Made by a program: the position numbers and the translations under genes. A stretch of DNA of 64,000 nt from Rhizobium sp. AC27/96 (GTDB taxonomy: Bacteria; Pseudomonadota; Alphaproteobacteria; Rhizobiales; Rhizobiaceae), in the NCBI RefSeq assembly GCF_001692325.1, contig NZ_LXKN01000014.1:62001-126000 (forward strand), read 5' to 3'. Numbering within the stretch: position 1 is the stretch's first letter; every line of letters starts with the position of its first letter. Positions 10,677 through 20,983 of this stretch are shown in pieces. The notes below the pieces were generated by a model that was given only the letters and a program-made list of their open reading frames with translations, had not been told where the DNA came from and did not search any database.

Positions 10677-13600
10677 ATGAATGCTCCCATGAAAGCCTGT
10701 TGGCGGGTCGACGACGCAACGGCGATTATCAGCAATGAAGCCCTTGAGGGTCACGAGGGTGTTTTTCTCGCCACCCATTCTCCTATTACCGATTTTGATA
10801 TTTCCGGAAGTCATGGCGGCGAGATCGATGGGCGCAATGAGGCAGCGCTCTTGGACGTCCTGTCTGACAGCGTGCGCCGGCACGCCTTCTGCGTCGTCCA
10901 AGGCGAGCCTGGTTCCGGTAAATCTCACCTCATTCGCTGGCTGTCCATTAATTGGCCGAGGAACAACGACGTGAAATTGTTGCTCCAGCGCGCCGACGGA
11001 AGTCTTGAAGGCGCACTCGGACAAATGCGCGAACGCTTGCCCGTTGAGTTTAAAGATCTATTCGACAAAATGGGTCAGCGTCATCGCGCGACAGATAGAG
11101 GGCGGGCAAACTTGCTCCTCAGCAACCTGGCGAATGCCCTTCACCCCGATCATTTTGACCCGCCTCTCGAGGACGCTGAGTGGTGCCGGACCGTTCGTCC
11201 TGGGGATCTCATCGATCTGCCGGCCATCAAACACAACTGGCAAGGCCCCGCACGCATCCTCGCCTTGATGGAGGGGAAGGGAAGTGGCGAGGATTCTGAA
11301 CGGAACTCACAGTCAGCCAGTTTTGATGCTTTCGACATCGAGGAGTTGGCAAAGCATTGTGGAGCAGTATTCAACAGCGGCGTGATGGGGCAAACAGAAC
11401 GGCTCGCCCGCAAACTTATTGACGAAGCGGCCCTGATCGCAGATCTGCGAGAGGCCGGATGGACAGCAGACGAAATCGCTGCTGAGCAAAGCCTTCAGAT
11501 CCCGACATCAATGAAGCTCGTAGGTGCCCTTAATCGGCGCAGAAATGATGCGGTCCAAAATCTACTCGGTGTTTCCGCCGAGGGTCTGAAAAAGTTATTC
11601 CGTCAGATCCGCGTTGCTCTGGCCGAGCGCGGACAAAGGCTGGTTCTTCTGCTCGAGGATATTACCAGCTGGGAAGGTATTGACGACAGCTTGATCGACG
11701 TTCTGGTCACAAATGCGGAGACGAGAGGTGCCGACGGTGCATCCGATATGTGTCCGCTGATCTCGGTGGTCGGCGTTACGCCAGGTTACTACAAAAAGCT
11801 GCACGGAAACTACCGTGCCCGCATCACCCATGAAATCAATCTGGGATCGGCTCAGCAGGACGGTGAACTGCAGGATGTGGCGACACTCAGAAACGCCGAT
11901 GATCGGCTCGGGTTCGTGTCTCGTTACCTGTCGGCAGTGAGGGCCGGACCTGTAGCGCTTTCTAAGTGGCGGGAGGATCTCTGGCTGGACAGTGCCGTGA
12001 TGCCTCCAAACAGATGCGATAATTGCGACGCAAGGGCAAGATGTCACGCGACTTTCGGCGCGGTCGATGGTGTCGGGCTATACCCCTTTACCCAAACTGC
12101 GCTTGATCACTTCTTTGACGCGTTGAATGATCGCGACAATGGCATGACCTGGAAAACTCCGCGCGGTATGCTGCAGGCCGTTTTGAGCCCGAATCTGCTT
12201 CAGGCCAAGGCTATCAATGAGGGACAGTTTCCCACAGGGTTGACCGAAAATGCGGCCTTGGTTGCGGAAAGTCGCAACCTCGGTCGGCGCGTCAGCGCCG
12301 TGCTTACCAACCAGCTTTCCGAACACCCCACAGAACTTGCGAGAACACGGCGGATAATAGCCTACTGGGGTGACAAAGAGCGCGCCGACACGGTCGCGGA
12401 CGAGGCGGGTGACCTTCATTTTGCTGGCGTATCCAAGTCGGTTTTCGAGGCATTCAGCCTGCCTTGGATAGGGCTGAAAGAGGGTTCTGATATCGCGCAG
12501 CCACCGGCCACGGTTCAAGCCGTCGCCCCAGCAGCCGCCATTGTGCATGAGAATATTAGTGAGACTGTGCCGGCCAAGGACCCGATGGTACGGGCTATTC
12601 TGACACAACCCGCGCCAACACAAACGCGGACGCCGCAGCCGCCGTCTGCGAAAAAGCTGATTGCGAAGTCGGATTTGCGAACGCGGCTGGATGAAATCAG
12701 AAGCTGGGAGATAAACGGTGAGCCACAGACTCCCACGGTCTACAATTCCGCCGTCTTCCACATTCTCTCTGAGATCGATCCTCGGCGTGTAGGTCTTGAT
12801 CCCTACACAAAGAAGCGGATCCTGACCGAGCAACAGGTGAAGATTGAGGGAACCGGGCCTCCGCAGCGCGCCTACCTCACCATTCCCCGTGAAGAATGGC
12901 TCTGGCGAGGTTTGGAAGCGGTCGTGAGCCTGCAACTCGATCGAGGCATGTCATTCGACGACATTGCTTTCCATCGTCACTCGTTGACCGTTCTTACCAC
13001 AAGGCTAGAAGGATTGCTCTCCGACTACGCTGATCGGAGGCTGGGAAAGATCAACGAAGAGCGATGGAACCCCATTCCCATCGTAACGCAAATCCTGGTT
13101 GCCCGTGCATGGCTGAGAGGAACTGTAAACCCGGACGATCCGCATTTCCTACAATTAAGGGGCATTCTGTCCGAGGAGCCACCGGTTGAAAGTGATCCTG
13201 CCACGCGATGCGCGCCTTGGCAGGAATTCCTCAACAGGACGAGGTCTCATCACGACACGCTACGCGATGCTCTCCGGGCAATGATTTCAATGCCGCAAGG
13301 CGGGTCACCTGGGTTCGGCTTAGCTGACGTCTCTTCGGTCGCAGGCGCGATCGCGCGCTTGCGGCAAACATTGAGGTTTGATGAGACGCCGTCAGGATCC
13401 TTCGATACCAACGTTTCCGAGTTCGATACTATAAGGGAAATCGTATCGCACTTTAAAAACAGCCTTGGGCAAATCACGCGGATTGAGCGCCAGCAACTCG
13501 AGTCGCGGGCGACAAGTCTTCAAGATTTGTTGCGGGGAAGAACGATCCAAGCCCATCTGATGCGAGTCGACCAGGTCATCACCTCAGTCGCCAACCTCTT

Positions 13601-13952
13601 GCCACGCGCGAACCCGGAAAGCGTTACCACCTGGAAGTCCGAATATGGCAGAGCGAGGGCGCGGATCGAACTGGCAGCTGATCAATCCGCCGAGGACTTC
13701 ATGGTCTTGGTTGCGGAGCATCGCGATGCAAGCACAGCGCTGGGACTGGCGCAACTCAGTCAAGCGCCATCCAAGGACCTTGGCATCTTCCTTGACGCTG
13801 CAAAACTCGGCGATCAGGTGGCAAGTCAGCTTCTTGGACATGTTAAAGACTGCATCAACGACGGACGTGGATCATTCTCGCTGGGGCAGGTTAATGATGT
13901 CGGACACATCATTGCGCAGGTCCTCAAACAGCAAGGAAAACGCGATGACTGA
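10677..13952 (+). CDS. dpdH: DpdH-like AAA ATPase
   Basis: 1091 residues. Walker A GEPGSGKSH lies near residue 80 and a Walker B-like strand LVLLLEDITSWEG near 325, so this is a P-loop ATPase of the STAND/AAA type. A cysteine group CDNC...RC near 445 may bind zinc. A proline-rich linker (APTQTRTPQPPSAKK, about 645-660) separates the ATPase half from a helical C-terminal half of about 430 residues. In known dpd islands the dpdH product is a large ATPase of the restriction module. The gene starts 1 base after the dpdG stop and overlaps the next gene by 8 bases (ATGACTGA, 13945-13952). Confidence 0.75.
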   Translation: MNAPMKACWRVDDATAIISNEALEGHEGVFLATHSPITDFDISGSHGGEIDGRNEAALLDVLSDSVRRHAFCVVQGEPGSGKSHLIRWLSINWPRNNDVKLLLQRADGSLEGALGQMRERLPVEFKDLFDKMGQRHRATDRGRANLLLSNLANALHPDHFDPPLEDAEWCRTVRPGDLIDLPAIKHNWQGPARILALMEGKGSGEDSERNSQSASFDAFDIEELAKHCGAVFNSGVMGQTERLARKLIDEAALIADLREAGWTADEIAAEQSLQIPTSMKLVGALNRRRNDAVQNLLGVSAEGLKKLFRQIRVALAERGQRLVLLLEDITSWEGIDDSLIDVLVTNAETRGADGASDMCPLISVVGVTPGYYKKLHGNYRARITHEINLGSAQQDGELQDVATLRNADDRLGFVSRYLSAVRAGPVALSKWREDLWLDSAVMPPNRCDNCDARARCHATFGAVDGVGLYPFTQTALDHFFDALNDRDNGMTWKTPRGMLQAVLSPNLLQAKAINEGQFPTGLTENAALVAESRNLGRRVSAVLTNQLSEHPTELARTRRIIAYWGDKERADTVADEAGDLHFAGVSKSVFEAFSLPWIGLKEGSDIAQPPATVQAVAPAAAIVHENISETVPAKDPMVRAILTQPAPTQTRTPQPPSAKKLIAKSDLRTRLDEIRSWEINGEPQTPTVYNSAVFHILSEIDPRRVGLDPYTKKRILTEQQVKIEGTGPPQRAYLTIPREEWLWRGLEAVVSLQLDRGMSFDDIAFHRHSLTVLTTRLEGLLSDYADRRLGKINEERWNPIPIVTQILVARAWLRGTVNPDDPHFLQLRGILSEEPPVESDPATRCAPWQEFLNRTRSHHDTLRDALRAMISMPQGGSPGFGLADVSSVAGAIARLRQTLRFDETPSGSFDTNVSEFDTIREIVSHFKNSLGQITRIERQQLESRATSLQDLLRGRTIQAHLMRVDQVITSVANLLPRANPESVTTWKSEYGRARARIELAADQSAEDFMVLVAEHRDASTALGLAQLSQAPSKDLGIFLDAAKLGDQVASQLLGHVKDCINDGRGSFSLGQVNDVGHIIAQVLKQQGKRDD

Positions 13953-14643
13953 CGCGCTGGAAGAACTGGAGACACTTGTTCCGCAACTGCCGTCCGCGCT
14001 TGAGCGCCGGTCGCTCGGGGAGAGCCTGTCGCGGGTAGCCTTACAACTGGGCGAAATTACTGCGGCGGCTCAACGTCTTTCAGACATTTTCGAGATTGCC
14101 CGAATGATCGGATTCGGCAGCGTCCCAGAAGAAGTCGAGAAAATGGACGATCTGATCGGGGACGCCAATCACCTGGCCTCGCTGCTGGTCACCGCGGACG
14201 ACGCCAGTGTGCTGCAGGAAATCGAGCGCCACATTCCACCCTTCAAAACAACGATCAGCAACGCGGTTACAGCGATTAAGCTGCGCTGGCGGTCCCAGGT
14301 AACCGCGGAGTACCGACCGTTCCAATCACTTGGACAATTGCTGTCGAAGATCGATCAAGCCAGCACTCTCGGCGCCAGGATGATCAAACTCAACGAAGAG
14401 GCAGCAGCGACCTTATCTGTGATGCAGGTCGATCAATTCAAAGCCGCAATCGTAAAGCTCATCGAAAAACGTGCGCAGCTCGAGACCGAAAAGACATCAT
14501 TCACCGCTGACGAGCAGGTCGACAATTTCTTGACCGGCCTGGCACAGGGCCAGGCTAAACTCCGATCGGTATCGCCAGACGTTTTTCGCTGGCTGTCGGA
14601 GCATGATGCACTTGATCTCTTTGAGGTACGCCCAATAGCTTAG
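13945..14643 (+). CDS. Helical protein in the dpdI position
   Basis: 232 residues from the ATG at 13945, which overlaps dpdH; the open frame upstream of it lies inside dpdH and is not used. The protein is almost all helix with heptad-like stretches (about 60-160) and no recognised motif. It occupies the place of dpdI, an uncharacterised member of some 7-deazapurine restriction clusters, but I cannot confirm homology. It is probably a structural partner of the DpdH ATPase, given the translational coupling. It closes the operon: its stop is 4 bases from the stop of the convergent dpdJ-like gene. Confidence 0.55.
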   Translation: MTDALEELETLVPQLPSALERRSLGESLSRVALQLGEITAAAQRLSDIFEIARMIGFGSVPEEVEKMDDLIGDANHLASLLVTADDASVLQEIERHIPPFKTTISNAVTAIKLRWRSQVTAEYRPFQSLGQLLSKIDQASTLGARMIKLNEEAAATLSVMQVDQFKAAIVKLIEKRAQLETEKTSFTADEQVDNFLTGLAQGQAKLRSVSPDVFRWLSEHDALDLFEVRPIA

Positions 14644-14647
14644 GTTT

Positions 14648-17600
14648 CTATGCCTGCGTGCAAAGGAACCGATGCAACATTGTTCGGCTCGTCGAGGACT
14701 CGACCATGTTGTCGCTCATCATGTCGCTCGGTTGGTGAACGCATGCCCTGCAGCCGTCGTAGCAAAGTGACGTGTTCAGTCTCACGACCTGGTCTGCCAA
14801 TCGTCCATCTGGGCTCAGGGCCTCCTCAAGAATGGCGTCTTCCAACCCCTCATAAGCCACCAGAAGCTTTCCCAGATCACCATCGCTCTGATCCTTAGCT
14901 CGCTTTACAGCAGCGCTTGCCAACTCCCAGACAGTTGGCCGTCTCTGAACACGGCTCACGAAATCGCTTTTCACGTCATCAACCGAAATTGCGAGGTCAT
15001 AGAGCGAGAAGCGCTCCGACCCGATGGTCTCGCTTCCATAGAGGGTTCGCAGAATTGAACTCGGAACTGGCTTTGCTTGGAGCCCAAGCGCCGCAGAAAT
15101 TGTGGCGAGAGAACTTGGATCATATGGGTCTAACTCTCGCCAACCTGGGTGATGTTGTCGATTGTCGAAAAACCGTTGGTAGGCCGCATCTTCCTCGGCA
15201 TTGGGACATCTACCCAGACCATCGGCCCACTGATCGCGGAATTCCGCGAAGTTCGCAACGAACGATCGCGCTGTTCCGTCGCCGAACGCGCCGGCTTCGC
15301 AAACCGTAATCTCCAGATCCTGCAACTCTTTAAATTGAATTGGTAAGCGAGCGTGAGCGATAACGCGTCTCTCGTCGCCGCCGCCGAATTGCGAAAATGA
15401 TGCTTTGATCCGGTTCGACAGACTGTGGACGATCGTGCTCTTCAGGTATCGCCGGAATGCGGATTCATCGTTCACCGAAGAAATCGCATCCTGGAAGATC
15501 TTTTGAAAGCGTTGGTCCGAGAGCGAATTTGCGACAGCCCGGACTCGCGTTGCCGTCAAAAGCGGGTGCTGAGACAGAAGCGTTGCTCGCGTCTCCTCAA
15601 ACAAGCTGTGCAATGCCTCTGCGCCCCAAAAAGTACGCAGGCGTGCCAGTTTACGGCGCAGCTCAGGATCGGCGGCCGCACTGACGATGATTTCCGCCCC
15701 CCGCATGGCCTCATAGGCGTTGACGCCTGCAAAGGTGGCCTTGCTTTCGATCAAGAAGCGAAGCATCTGCCCGGATCGCCAGCGCTTCGATTTTTCATCT
15801 TCGTTGAGGTGCGCGAGTTCTGCGTCGACGACCTTGTCGACCATCGTCGTCTTAAATCGAAAGCTTACCCCCTCCGTCTGCACGTGATAGCCATGCAGCA
15901 TCGGCCGTTTGTCGCCGGGCGCGGTGAACGTCTGCGTGAACACGACAGGATCCAGACGGAGGTCTTCGAGTTTTGCTTCGGCGTCAGCGCCCCAATAGAC
16001 CTTGGCAAGAGCAAGACCGGTCCGCTGTCCACCCACGCCGTCACCCCGGAAATACTGGATTTGGTCAATCCAAGGCGCGAGTTGACCGACATCTAACAGT
16101 GTCGCGGAATCGTCTTGCTTCTTGACGATCGGGAAGCCACGGAGGGTACTGCGCGAGTCATGCCGCACGCGCTTCGCCTTGTCCGTTCCCGCAGGCGAAA
16201 GCCGCGCAACCGCCCCGTCAATGCTCCAGTCCGACTGCCAAGTTGCTCCAAACATCTGCCCTAACCGGGAGGCCGTCACACGACCCGGTCGGAAATAATC
16301 CGGCACCAGATCCTTCAGGAGGTCCTTGGCATCATCCGGAAGCCTGGTCAGCCATTCATTTGCGTCGTCGCCGAAGGGTTTAGAACGATAGCCGGTCTCG
16401 TAGTCGCCCGGCGTGAACCAAGGTTCACCCCCATTTGCCGGGGGGATCCAAACGACATCTGAACCGTCATAACGCCTCGACGCGTTTCCGGGCGCCAGTG
16501 TTGCAAGTCCGATGATGACGTCTTCCTGACGCTCTTCCTTTCCCGCCACGTCGACAATCACCCGTGGCAGGTTGATCGTGTCGAACAAGAGGTCCGGGAT
16601 CCAGTCGCAGCGGGTTCGCAAGACATTGGCCTGGTCATGCGAATTTCGATCGTTGAGCTTTTCGGCGGCGGCCTGCCACAATGAGGCAAGCGTATCCTTG
16701 CCAAATTCCCGCCACACGTGTTGGCCGAAAATCATCTCGACAAAGTGAGACGCGTTCTCGAGCGCGAAGGCTGAGGGGTTCCAAAAGTCGACGGCGACGC
16801 CTTCTCTGCGCTGGTATCGGGACAGGGCGTCGAGCGTTGCTGCCAAGACGTGGCCACGCCTGACGAAGAAATTCCCCGGGTTCATTGGGGTCTCAAAGCC
16901 GGTCGGCTCGATCATTTCGCGCGGATTCTGAAACCACCATGTATCTCGGTTCGAGTAGATCGAAAGCGTTACGGCCGTCGTCGGACGATCGTCGGCGCCT
17001 CGCCCGCCACGGCCTTTGCGCTGAACGAAGCTTGCAAGGTTTGCCGGCGAGTAATGCTGGTAGACCATCGTTATATCCGGATCATCATAGCCGACCTCCA
17101 ACGAGGAGGTCGTAAAAACGATGTCGGAGGAACGGATCAAAGTTTCTACGCGACCGGTCGCACCGGAGAATATCGGTTGAGCGGCGACGGCCAAGGGGCT
17201 GCCTGGAAGCTTTCGCCCGCCGACCGAGGTCTGCGCTTGATCGTTTGCGGCGAAAAACCAGCATTCGCCGTTTCGAAACGAGTCGCAGCCATGCGGCTCC
17301 CCACAGCAAGCGGTACGCTCGGCGCCTGTGACAGGATCGTCCGGAAATTCTGTAATCCGGAGTTTCGCCAGAGCATGGTTTTCCGCGTCTTGATATGCTG
17401 CATGCAGCCTGCGCACCTTATCGATGGAATCAAGGAAGACGAGGCTTCGAAAACCGCCTGCTTTTCCAGTCCTTCGTCGCATGCCATGGGCAAGGCACAT
17501 AATCGACTGGATAGACGTCGATGCCCCGGCAATATCCTTGCCGCGGGACTCGACCTCGGGCTGGATGAAATAGAAATACTCTCGACCTCTGGGATTGCTA

Positions 17601-20600
17601 GTTTTCTCGTTCTGCAGAGGCGTCACCAGTTCGGCTTTTTTCGGGTGACCGATCAATTTCGCCCAAGCCATCCCAGGGTCACCGAGCGTCGCGCTCATCC
17701 CGATCATCAGCATTGGCTCAGAAGGATTATTTAACCTCACCCGAGCCGCAAGGCGTTGAAACGTGTAACCGACCTGGGCCCCATGGATGTGAGAGTAAAG
17801 ATGGATCTCGTCGGCGATTAAAACCTTGGGGGTGAACCACTTCGGGTCGTCACCGAAGATTCGACCATAGTTGCGGTCATGCATCCACTGGTGAAGGGAG
17901 TCTGTCGTCGGGAGAAAGAAAGCCGGTGGCGTACGCTGCAGCTTCTCCTTCGACCCCATCCAGCCGTCAAACGACCATCGGCAGGCCGTGCAAGAGAGCC
18001 GGTCTGCGCTTTCCCGCCCCCCATCGACCTGGAGGGACAAATCAGACGCACAATGGGGACAGTTGAATAGCGGAAAGCTGAATTCATTCCCGCCGAGGTC
18101 ACTCCATCCAGCGGCGAGATCACGATCATGCAGGTTCGCGAACGTTCTTGGCACCTGGGCAATTTGCACGCCAAGCGTAAGAACCGGCATGCCTTCCTGG
18201 GCATTGAACTTGGACAGATAACTTGCGATGCGCTGAGCCTGATTGGTCGCCAACCGAACCCGTGGATAGGCTAGGATGGCACGCACGCCGCGTTTTCCAG
18301 ACGAATAGTCCGCCGCCGCGGCAGCAATCAGTGGCAGGATCGCCGCTTCCGTCTTACCTGATCCGGTATCGGCGGCGATCGCCAGTGCTCCGCTCTCCTG
18401 GGCGCTCCATGCGCGCGATATCGTTTCAAGACTTCGTGCCTGAAAGCCTGCAATTTTTGGATCCACTCCCCAGAGTCCTTCGAGCATGCGATACAATGCT
18501 TCGAGTGCATCCGCATGAGCATGGGGCAGCGGATCTTTTACATCCTCAATCGTGCGCTTGAGAGCGATGTTTCGGTCCGGCTTGTTGCGATCGCGCAGTT
18601 CCACCTTGAGGCTGCGGACGAGAAAGGGCCGTTCGTCGGCATCATCGCTCTCAAAGCGCTGCTTCACATATCTGATCTCGCGGGCAAGCTCTGCCATGCG
18701 GGAGCGGATCCTTCCGTCGCCGGCCATCATCAACCAGCCATTCGCCGCCAGTTTCGGCAGCGAGGCTGAAACCTCGAGTCGCGAACGATGGGCGGCGTCC
18801 GCAACGCCGGCGGTGGAGACCCATCCTTCGAAGACGCCAAAATTAATGCGCTTGGCTTCGATGTCCTCCAAGGCGTTCAGGAGTTCAAAGTCGCGTTCGG
18901 ACAGTTCCGGTGGTTCTTCCAGCGGTGTTGCATTTTGCTCAAATGTCTTGTCAGTCCATTCGAGCATCCGCGTGGTACCGGTAATTCGCCAGGCGACAAG
19001 CTGTTCGTCTTGCAGCCGGTCGATCTGAGCCTTCAGGCAGTCTGTGCCTTCGCCATCCATCCAGGCGTAAGGTTTTCGGACATTGTCATAAAATGCCAGC
19101 GACTGACCTGTGCTATTGCGGGCGATAACGTCCTTGAGTGTCCGCCGGACGGTGTCGATCTCCAGATCGTAAACGCGTCGGCGTTGTTCGAAAGGCTTCG
19201 CCCGCCAGAAGTGGCCATAGGCTCCCGGTCGATGCTCCAGCCCGATGTATCCCAGCCCATGAAGCCTCCCGAGTCCAGGAAGCACATCGTCCCGTCGTGC
19301 TAACGCCCGCTGGATCTTCGAAATTGTCGCGCTGCCGTGCGGATCGACAAGTGACACCTGTCGAACTGCACTGAGGAGAAGTTCGAGATCTGGTGGGAGA
19401 CGTTCATCTTCAGAACTATCTGGGCTATCCAGTGGCTTGAAAGGCTCTATCGCCCGACTGTCTGCGAACCCGAGCGATCTGACCTCCACTGGCACGCTCG
19501 AACCGGCTGCGTTCGCGATCAACGCGGTACCTCGAACCGGCGCGTTCATGACGAACTCCCTGAGGATCTCCGCTTTGTCCATTTGCTCCTGATCTGTGGG
19601 AACGGAATCAAGCAGCCGCCGCCCGATCAACACGACAAGTTTTTTGCGCGCCCGTGTGACAGCAACGTTCAATCGTTCTGGCGCAAAAATAAAATCCGCT
19701 TCCGCGACGGCAAATTCCGGGTCCGAGACACAATAGGACAGAAATATTGCGTCCCGTTCCTTGCCCTGGATGCGGTCAACGGTCTCGACAAAGGCATCGG
19801 TTCGAAGGCCTGCAGGCAGCCCATTGCGGAGCGCTGCATTTTGCGCGCGGTGCGGGCTGACGATTGCCAGACGCTCTGACCAAAAGTCTGAAGGCGGACC
19901 ACCGGCTTGATCTCGCATCGCAAGGCGCTCTGCAATTTTCTCCGTCAGGCGCGAGACAACACTGACCTCAAAGGGGCTAGTGGTCGCGGCCGATGGGCCA
20001 TCATGCAGCATCACCACGACCGGATAGTCGGGATCGAGCGCGGCAATTTCCCAATCTTCCAGACCCTCTCGCCACTCCGGCACATATTCCAGTCGGGATC
20101 GAGGCACCGCAGATTGATAGGCGCCGGGATAAAATTTGCTCTCTGGAAAGGCGGCGAGGGGTTGGTTAAGCCGAAATGTCTCGTCGAGTGCAAACTCCGG
20201 CACGGCAGCAGATTTGAGAAAGCCGTACAGCGAGCCGCCCAATTGGCGCTCGCCCATCCTTATTTCCCGGCCCGAGCGGATTGGAGGTAGCTGACGGTCG
20301 TCGCCGGCCACTATAAGCCGGCCATCGAGACGAAGCCCGGCCGTTGCCATCAAACCATGAGACAAGACCATTTGAGAGGCCTCATCGATGCAAACCAGGT
20401 CGAACATGTCGGAGGTGAAACCGTCGCCATTGCTCGCTGAGCCGAGCAGCCGGTTTAGCGTCCAGACGGATGCCCCTAAAACGAATGCGTCGCTGTTGAG
20501 ATCGCCAAGAGCAGCGCCAACCGTATCATTGCTGATCGTTTTTCGGTGCTGCACATCCAGTCGAAGGCCGTTGGCTGGACCATTGCCGAAGTAACGAACC

Positions 20601-20983
20601 TCGATCTCACCCGGGCAATGTTCAGAAGCGCTTTTGGCGACAGCATCAACAACATTACCGATGGCGTTTCGTGTGAAGGCGGTCACGAGGACCCTTGCAC
20701 GAAGCCCGGCAGCTTTCCGGGCATGGATGTAGCCAAGTATCAACCAGTTCAAAAGATGCGTTTTTCCGGTTCCCGGTGGCCCCAGAATGAGACCGGTCTT
20801 GACCGGAGCAAGCCCCTGCCAAGCGGCCACCTGCGCTGGACGCAAAGGATATTGGCCGTCCTTGGAGAGATTGGGTATCGCAAAATCTGTGAGGCCGGAG
20901 ATCCACACATCGGCGTCATCCGCATTTCGAGAAAACGACGCGGGATCGCGTAGAAATGAGAGGATCTGGTTGCGGATATTCAC
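14648..20983 (-). CDS. dpdJ: DpdJ-like SF2 helicase fused to an N-terminal UPF1-like SF1 helicase
   Basis: 2111 residues with two complete helicase motors. Residues about 45-480 are SF1B/UPF1-like: Walker A GPPGTGKT at 68-75, motif II IDEASQM near 201, GDDRQLPPI, and VTRARKK near 443. After a linker with small helical repeats, residues about 860-1400 are SF2: ADTGSGKTE near 873, motif II ADEIH near 1057, SATLGD, and QRKGRGGRG near 1321. A zinc ribbon (CPHC...CTAC, about 977-997) sits inside the SF2 part, and a cysteine cluster CYDGCRAC lies near 2076, as in DUF1998-type helicases including DpdJ. DpdJ is a predicted restriction-side helicase of 7-deazapurine islands. The SF1 motor is an addition relative to what I know of DpdJ. 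The gene overlaps the nuclease gene by 4 bases. Confidence 0.75.
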   Translation of the reverse strand: MNIRNQILSFLRDPASFSRNADDADVWISGLTDFAIPNLSKDGQYPLRPAQVAAWQGLAPVKTGLILGPPGTGKTHLLNWLILGYIHARKAAGLRARVLVTAFTRNAIGNVVDAVAKSASEHCPGEIEVRYFGNGPANGLRLDVQHRKTISNDTVGAALGDLNSDAFVLGASVWTLNRLLGSASNGDGFTSDMFDLVCIDEASQMVLSHGLMATAGLRLDGRLIVAGDDRQLPPIRSGREIRMGERQLGGSLYGFLKSAAVPEFALDETFRLNQPLAAFPESKFYPGAYQSAVPRSRLEYVPEWREGLEDWEIAALDPDYPVVVMLHDGPSAATTSPFEVSVVSRLTEKIAERLAMRDQAGGPPSDFWSERLAIVSPHRAQNAALRNGLPAGLRTDAFVETVDRIQGKERDAIFLSYCVSDPEFAVAEADFIFAPERLNVAVTRARKKLVVLIGRRLLDSVPTDQEQMDKAEILREFVMNAPVRGTALIANAAGSSVPVEVRSLGFADSRAIEPFKPLDSPDSSEDERLPPDLELLLSAVRQVSLVDPHGSATISKIQRALARRDDVLPGLGRLHGLGYIGLEHRPGAYGHFWRAKPFEQRRRVYDLEIDTVRRTLKDVIARNSTGQSLAFYDNVRKPYAWMDGEGTDCLKAQIDRLQDEQLVAWRITGTTRMLEWTDKTFEQNATPLEEPPELSERDFELLNALEDIEAKRINFGVFEGWVSTAGVADAAHRSRLEVSASLPKLAANGWLMMAGDGRIRSRMAELAREIRYVKQRFESDDADERPFLVRSLKVELRDRNKPDRNIALKRTIEDVKDPLPHAHADALEALYRMLEGLWGVDPKIAGFQARSLETISRAWSAQESGALAIAADTGSGKTEAAILPLIAAAAADYSSGKRGVRAILAYPRVRLATNQAQRIASYLSKFNAQEGMPVLTLGVQIAQVPRTFANLHDRDLAAGWSDLGGNEFSFPLFNCPHCASDLSLQVDGGRESADRLSCTACRWSFDGWMGSKEKLQRTPPAFFLPTTDSLHQWMHDRNYGRIFGDDPKWFTPKVLIADEIHLYSHIHGAQVGYTFQRLAARVRLNNPSEPMLMIGMSATLGDPGMAWAKLIGHPKKAELVTPLQNEKTSNPRGREYFYFIQPEVESRGKDIAGASTSIQSIMCLAHGMRRRTGKAGGFRSLVFLDSIDKVRRLHAAYQDAENHALAKLRITEFPDDPVTGAERTACCGEPHGCDSFRNGECWFFAANDQAQTSVGGRKLPGSPLAVAAQPIFSGATGRVETLIRSSDIVFTTSSLEVGYDDPDITMVYQHYSPANLASFVQRKGRGGRGADDRPTTAVTLSIYSNRDTWWFQNPREMIEPTGFETPMNPGNFFVRRGHVLAATLDALSRYQRREGVAVDFWNPSAFALENASHFVEMIFGQHVWREFGKDTLASLWQAAAEKLNDRNSHDQANVLRTRCDWIPDLLFDTINLPRVIVDVAGKEERQEDVIIGLATLAPGNASRRYDGSDVVWIPPANGGEPWFTPGDYETGYRSKPFGDDANEWLTRLPDDAKDLLKDLVPDYFRPGRVTASRLGQMFGATWQSDWSIDGAVARLSPAGTDKAKRVRHDSRSTLRGFPIVKKQDDSATLLDVGQLAPWIDQIQYFRGDGVGGQRTGLALAKVYWGADAEAKLEDLRLDPVVFTQTFTAPGDKRPMLHGYHVQTEGVSFRFKTTMVDKVVDAELAHLNEDEKSKRWRSGQMLRFLIESKATFAGVNAYEAMRGAEIIVSAAADPELRRKLARLRTFWGAEALHSLFEETRATLLSQHPLLTATRVRAVANSLSDQRFQKIFQDAISSVNDESAFRRYLKSTIVHSLSNRIKASFSQFGGGDERRVIAHARLPIQFKELQDLEITVCEAGAFGDGTARSFVANFAEFRDQWADGLGRCPNAEEDAAYQRFFDNRQHHPGWRELDPYDPSSLATISAALGLQAKPVPSSILRTLYGSETIGSERFSLYDLAISVDDVKSDFVSRVQRRPTVWELASAAVKRAKDQSDGDLGKLLVAYEGLEDAILEEALSPDGRLADQVVRLNTSLCYDGCRACVHQPSDMMSDNMVESSTSRTMLHRFLCTQA

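Noticed and set aside
14650..16100. Plus-strand open frames opposite the dpdJ-like gene (for example 15425-16096)
   Set aside because: They are shadows of the 2111-residue minus-strand gene, which has full motifs and family features; the same holds for the long frames opposite dnaE2, queD/E and the ABC operon.
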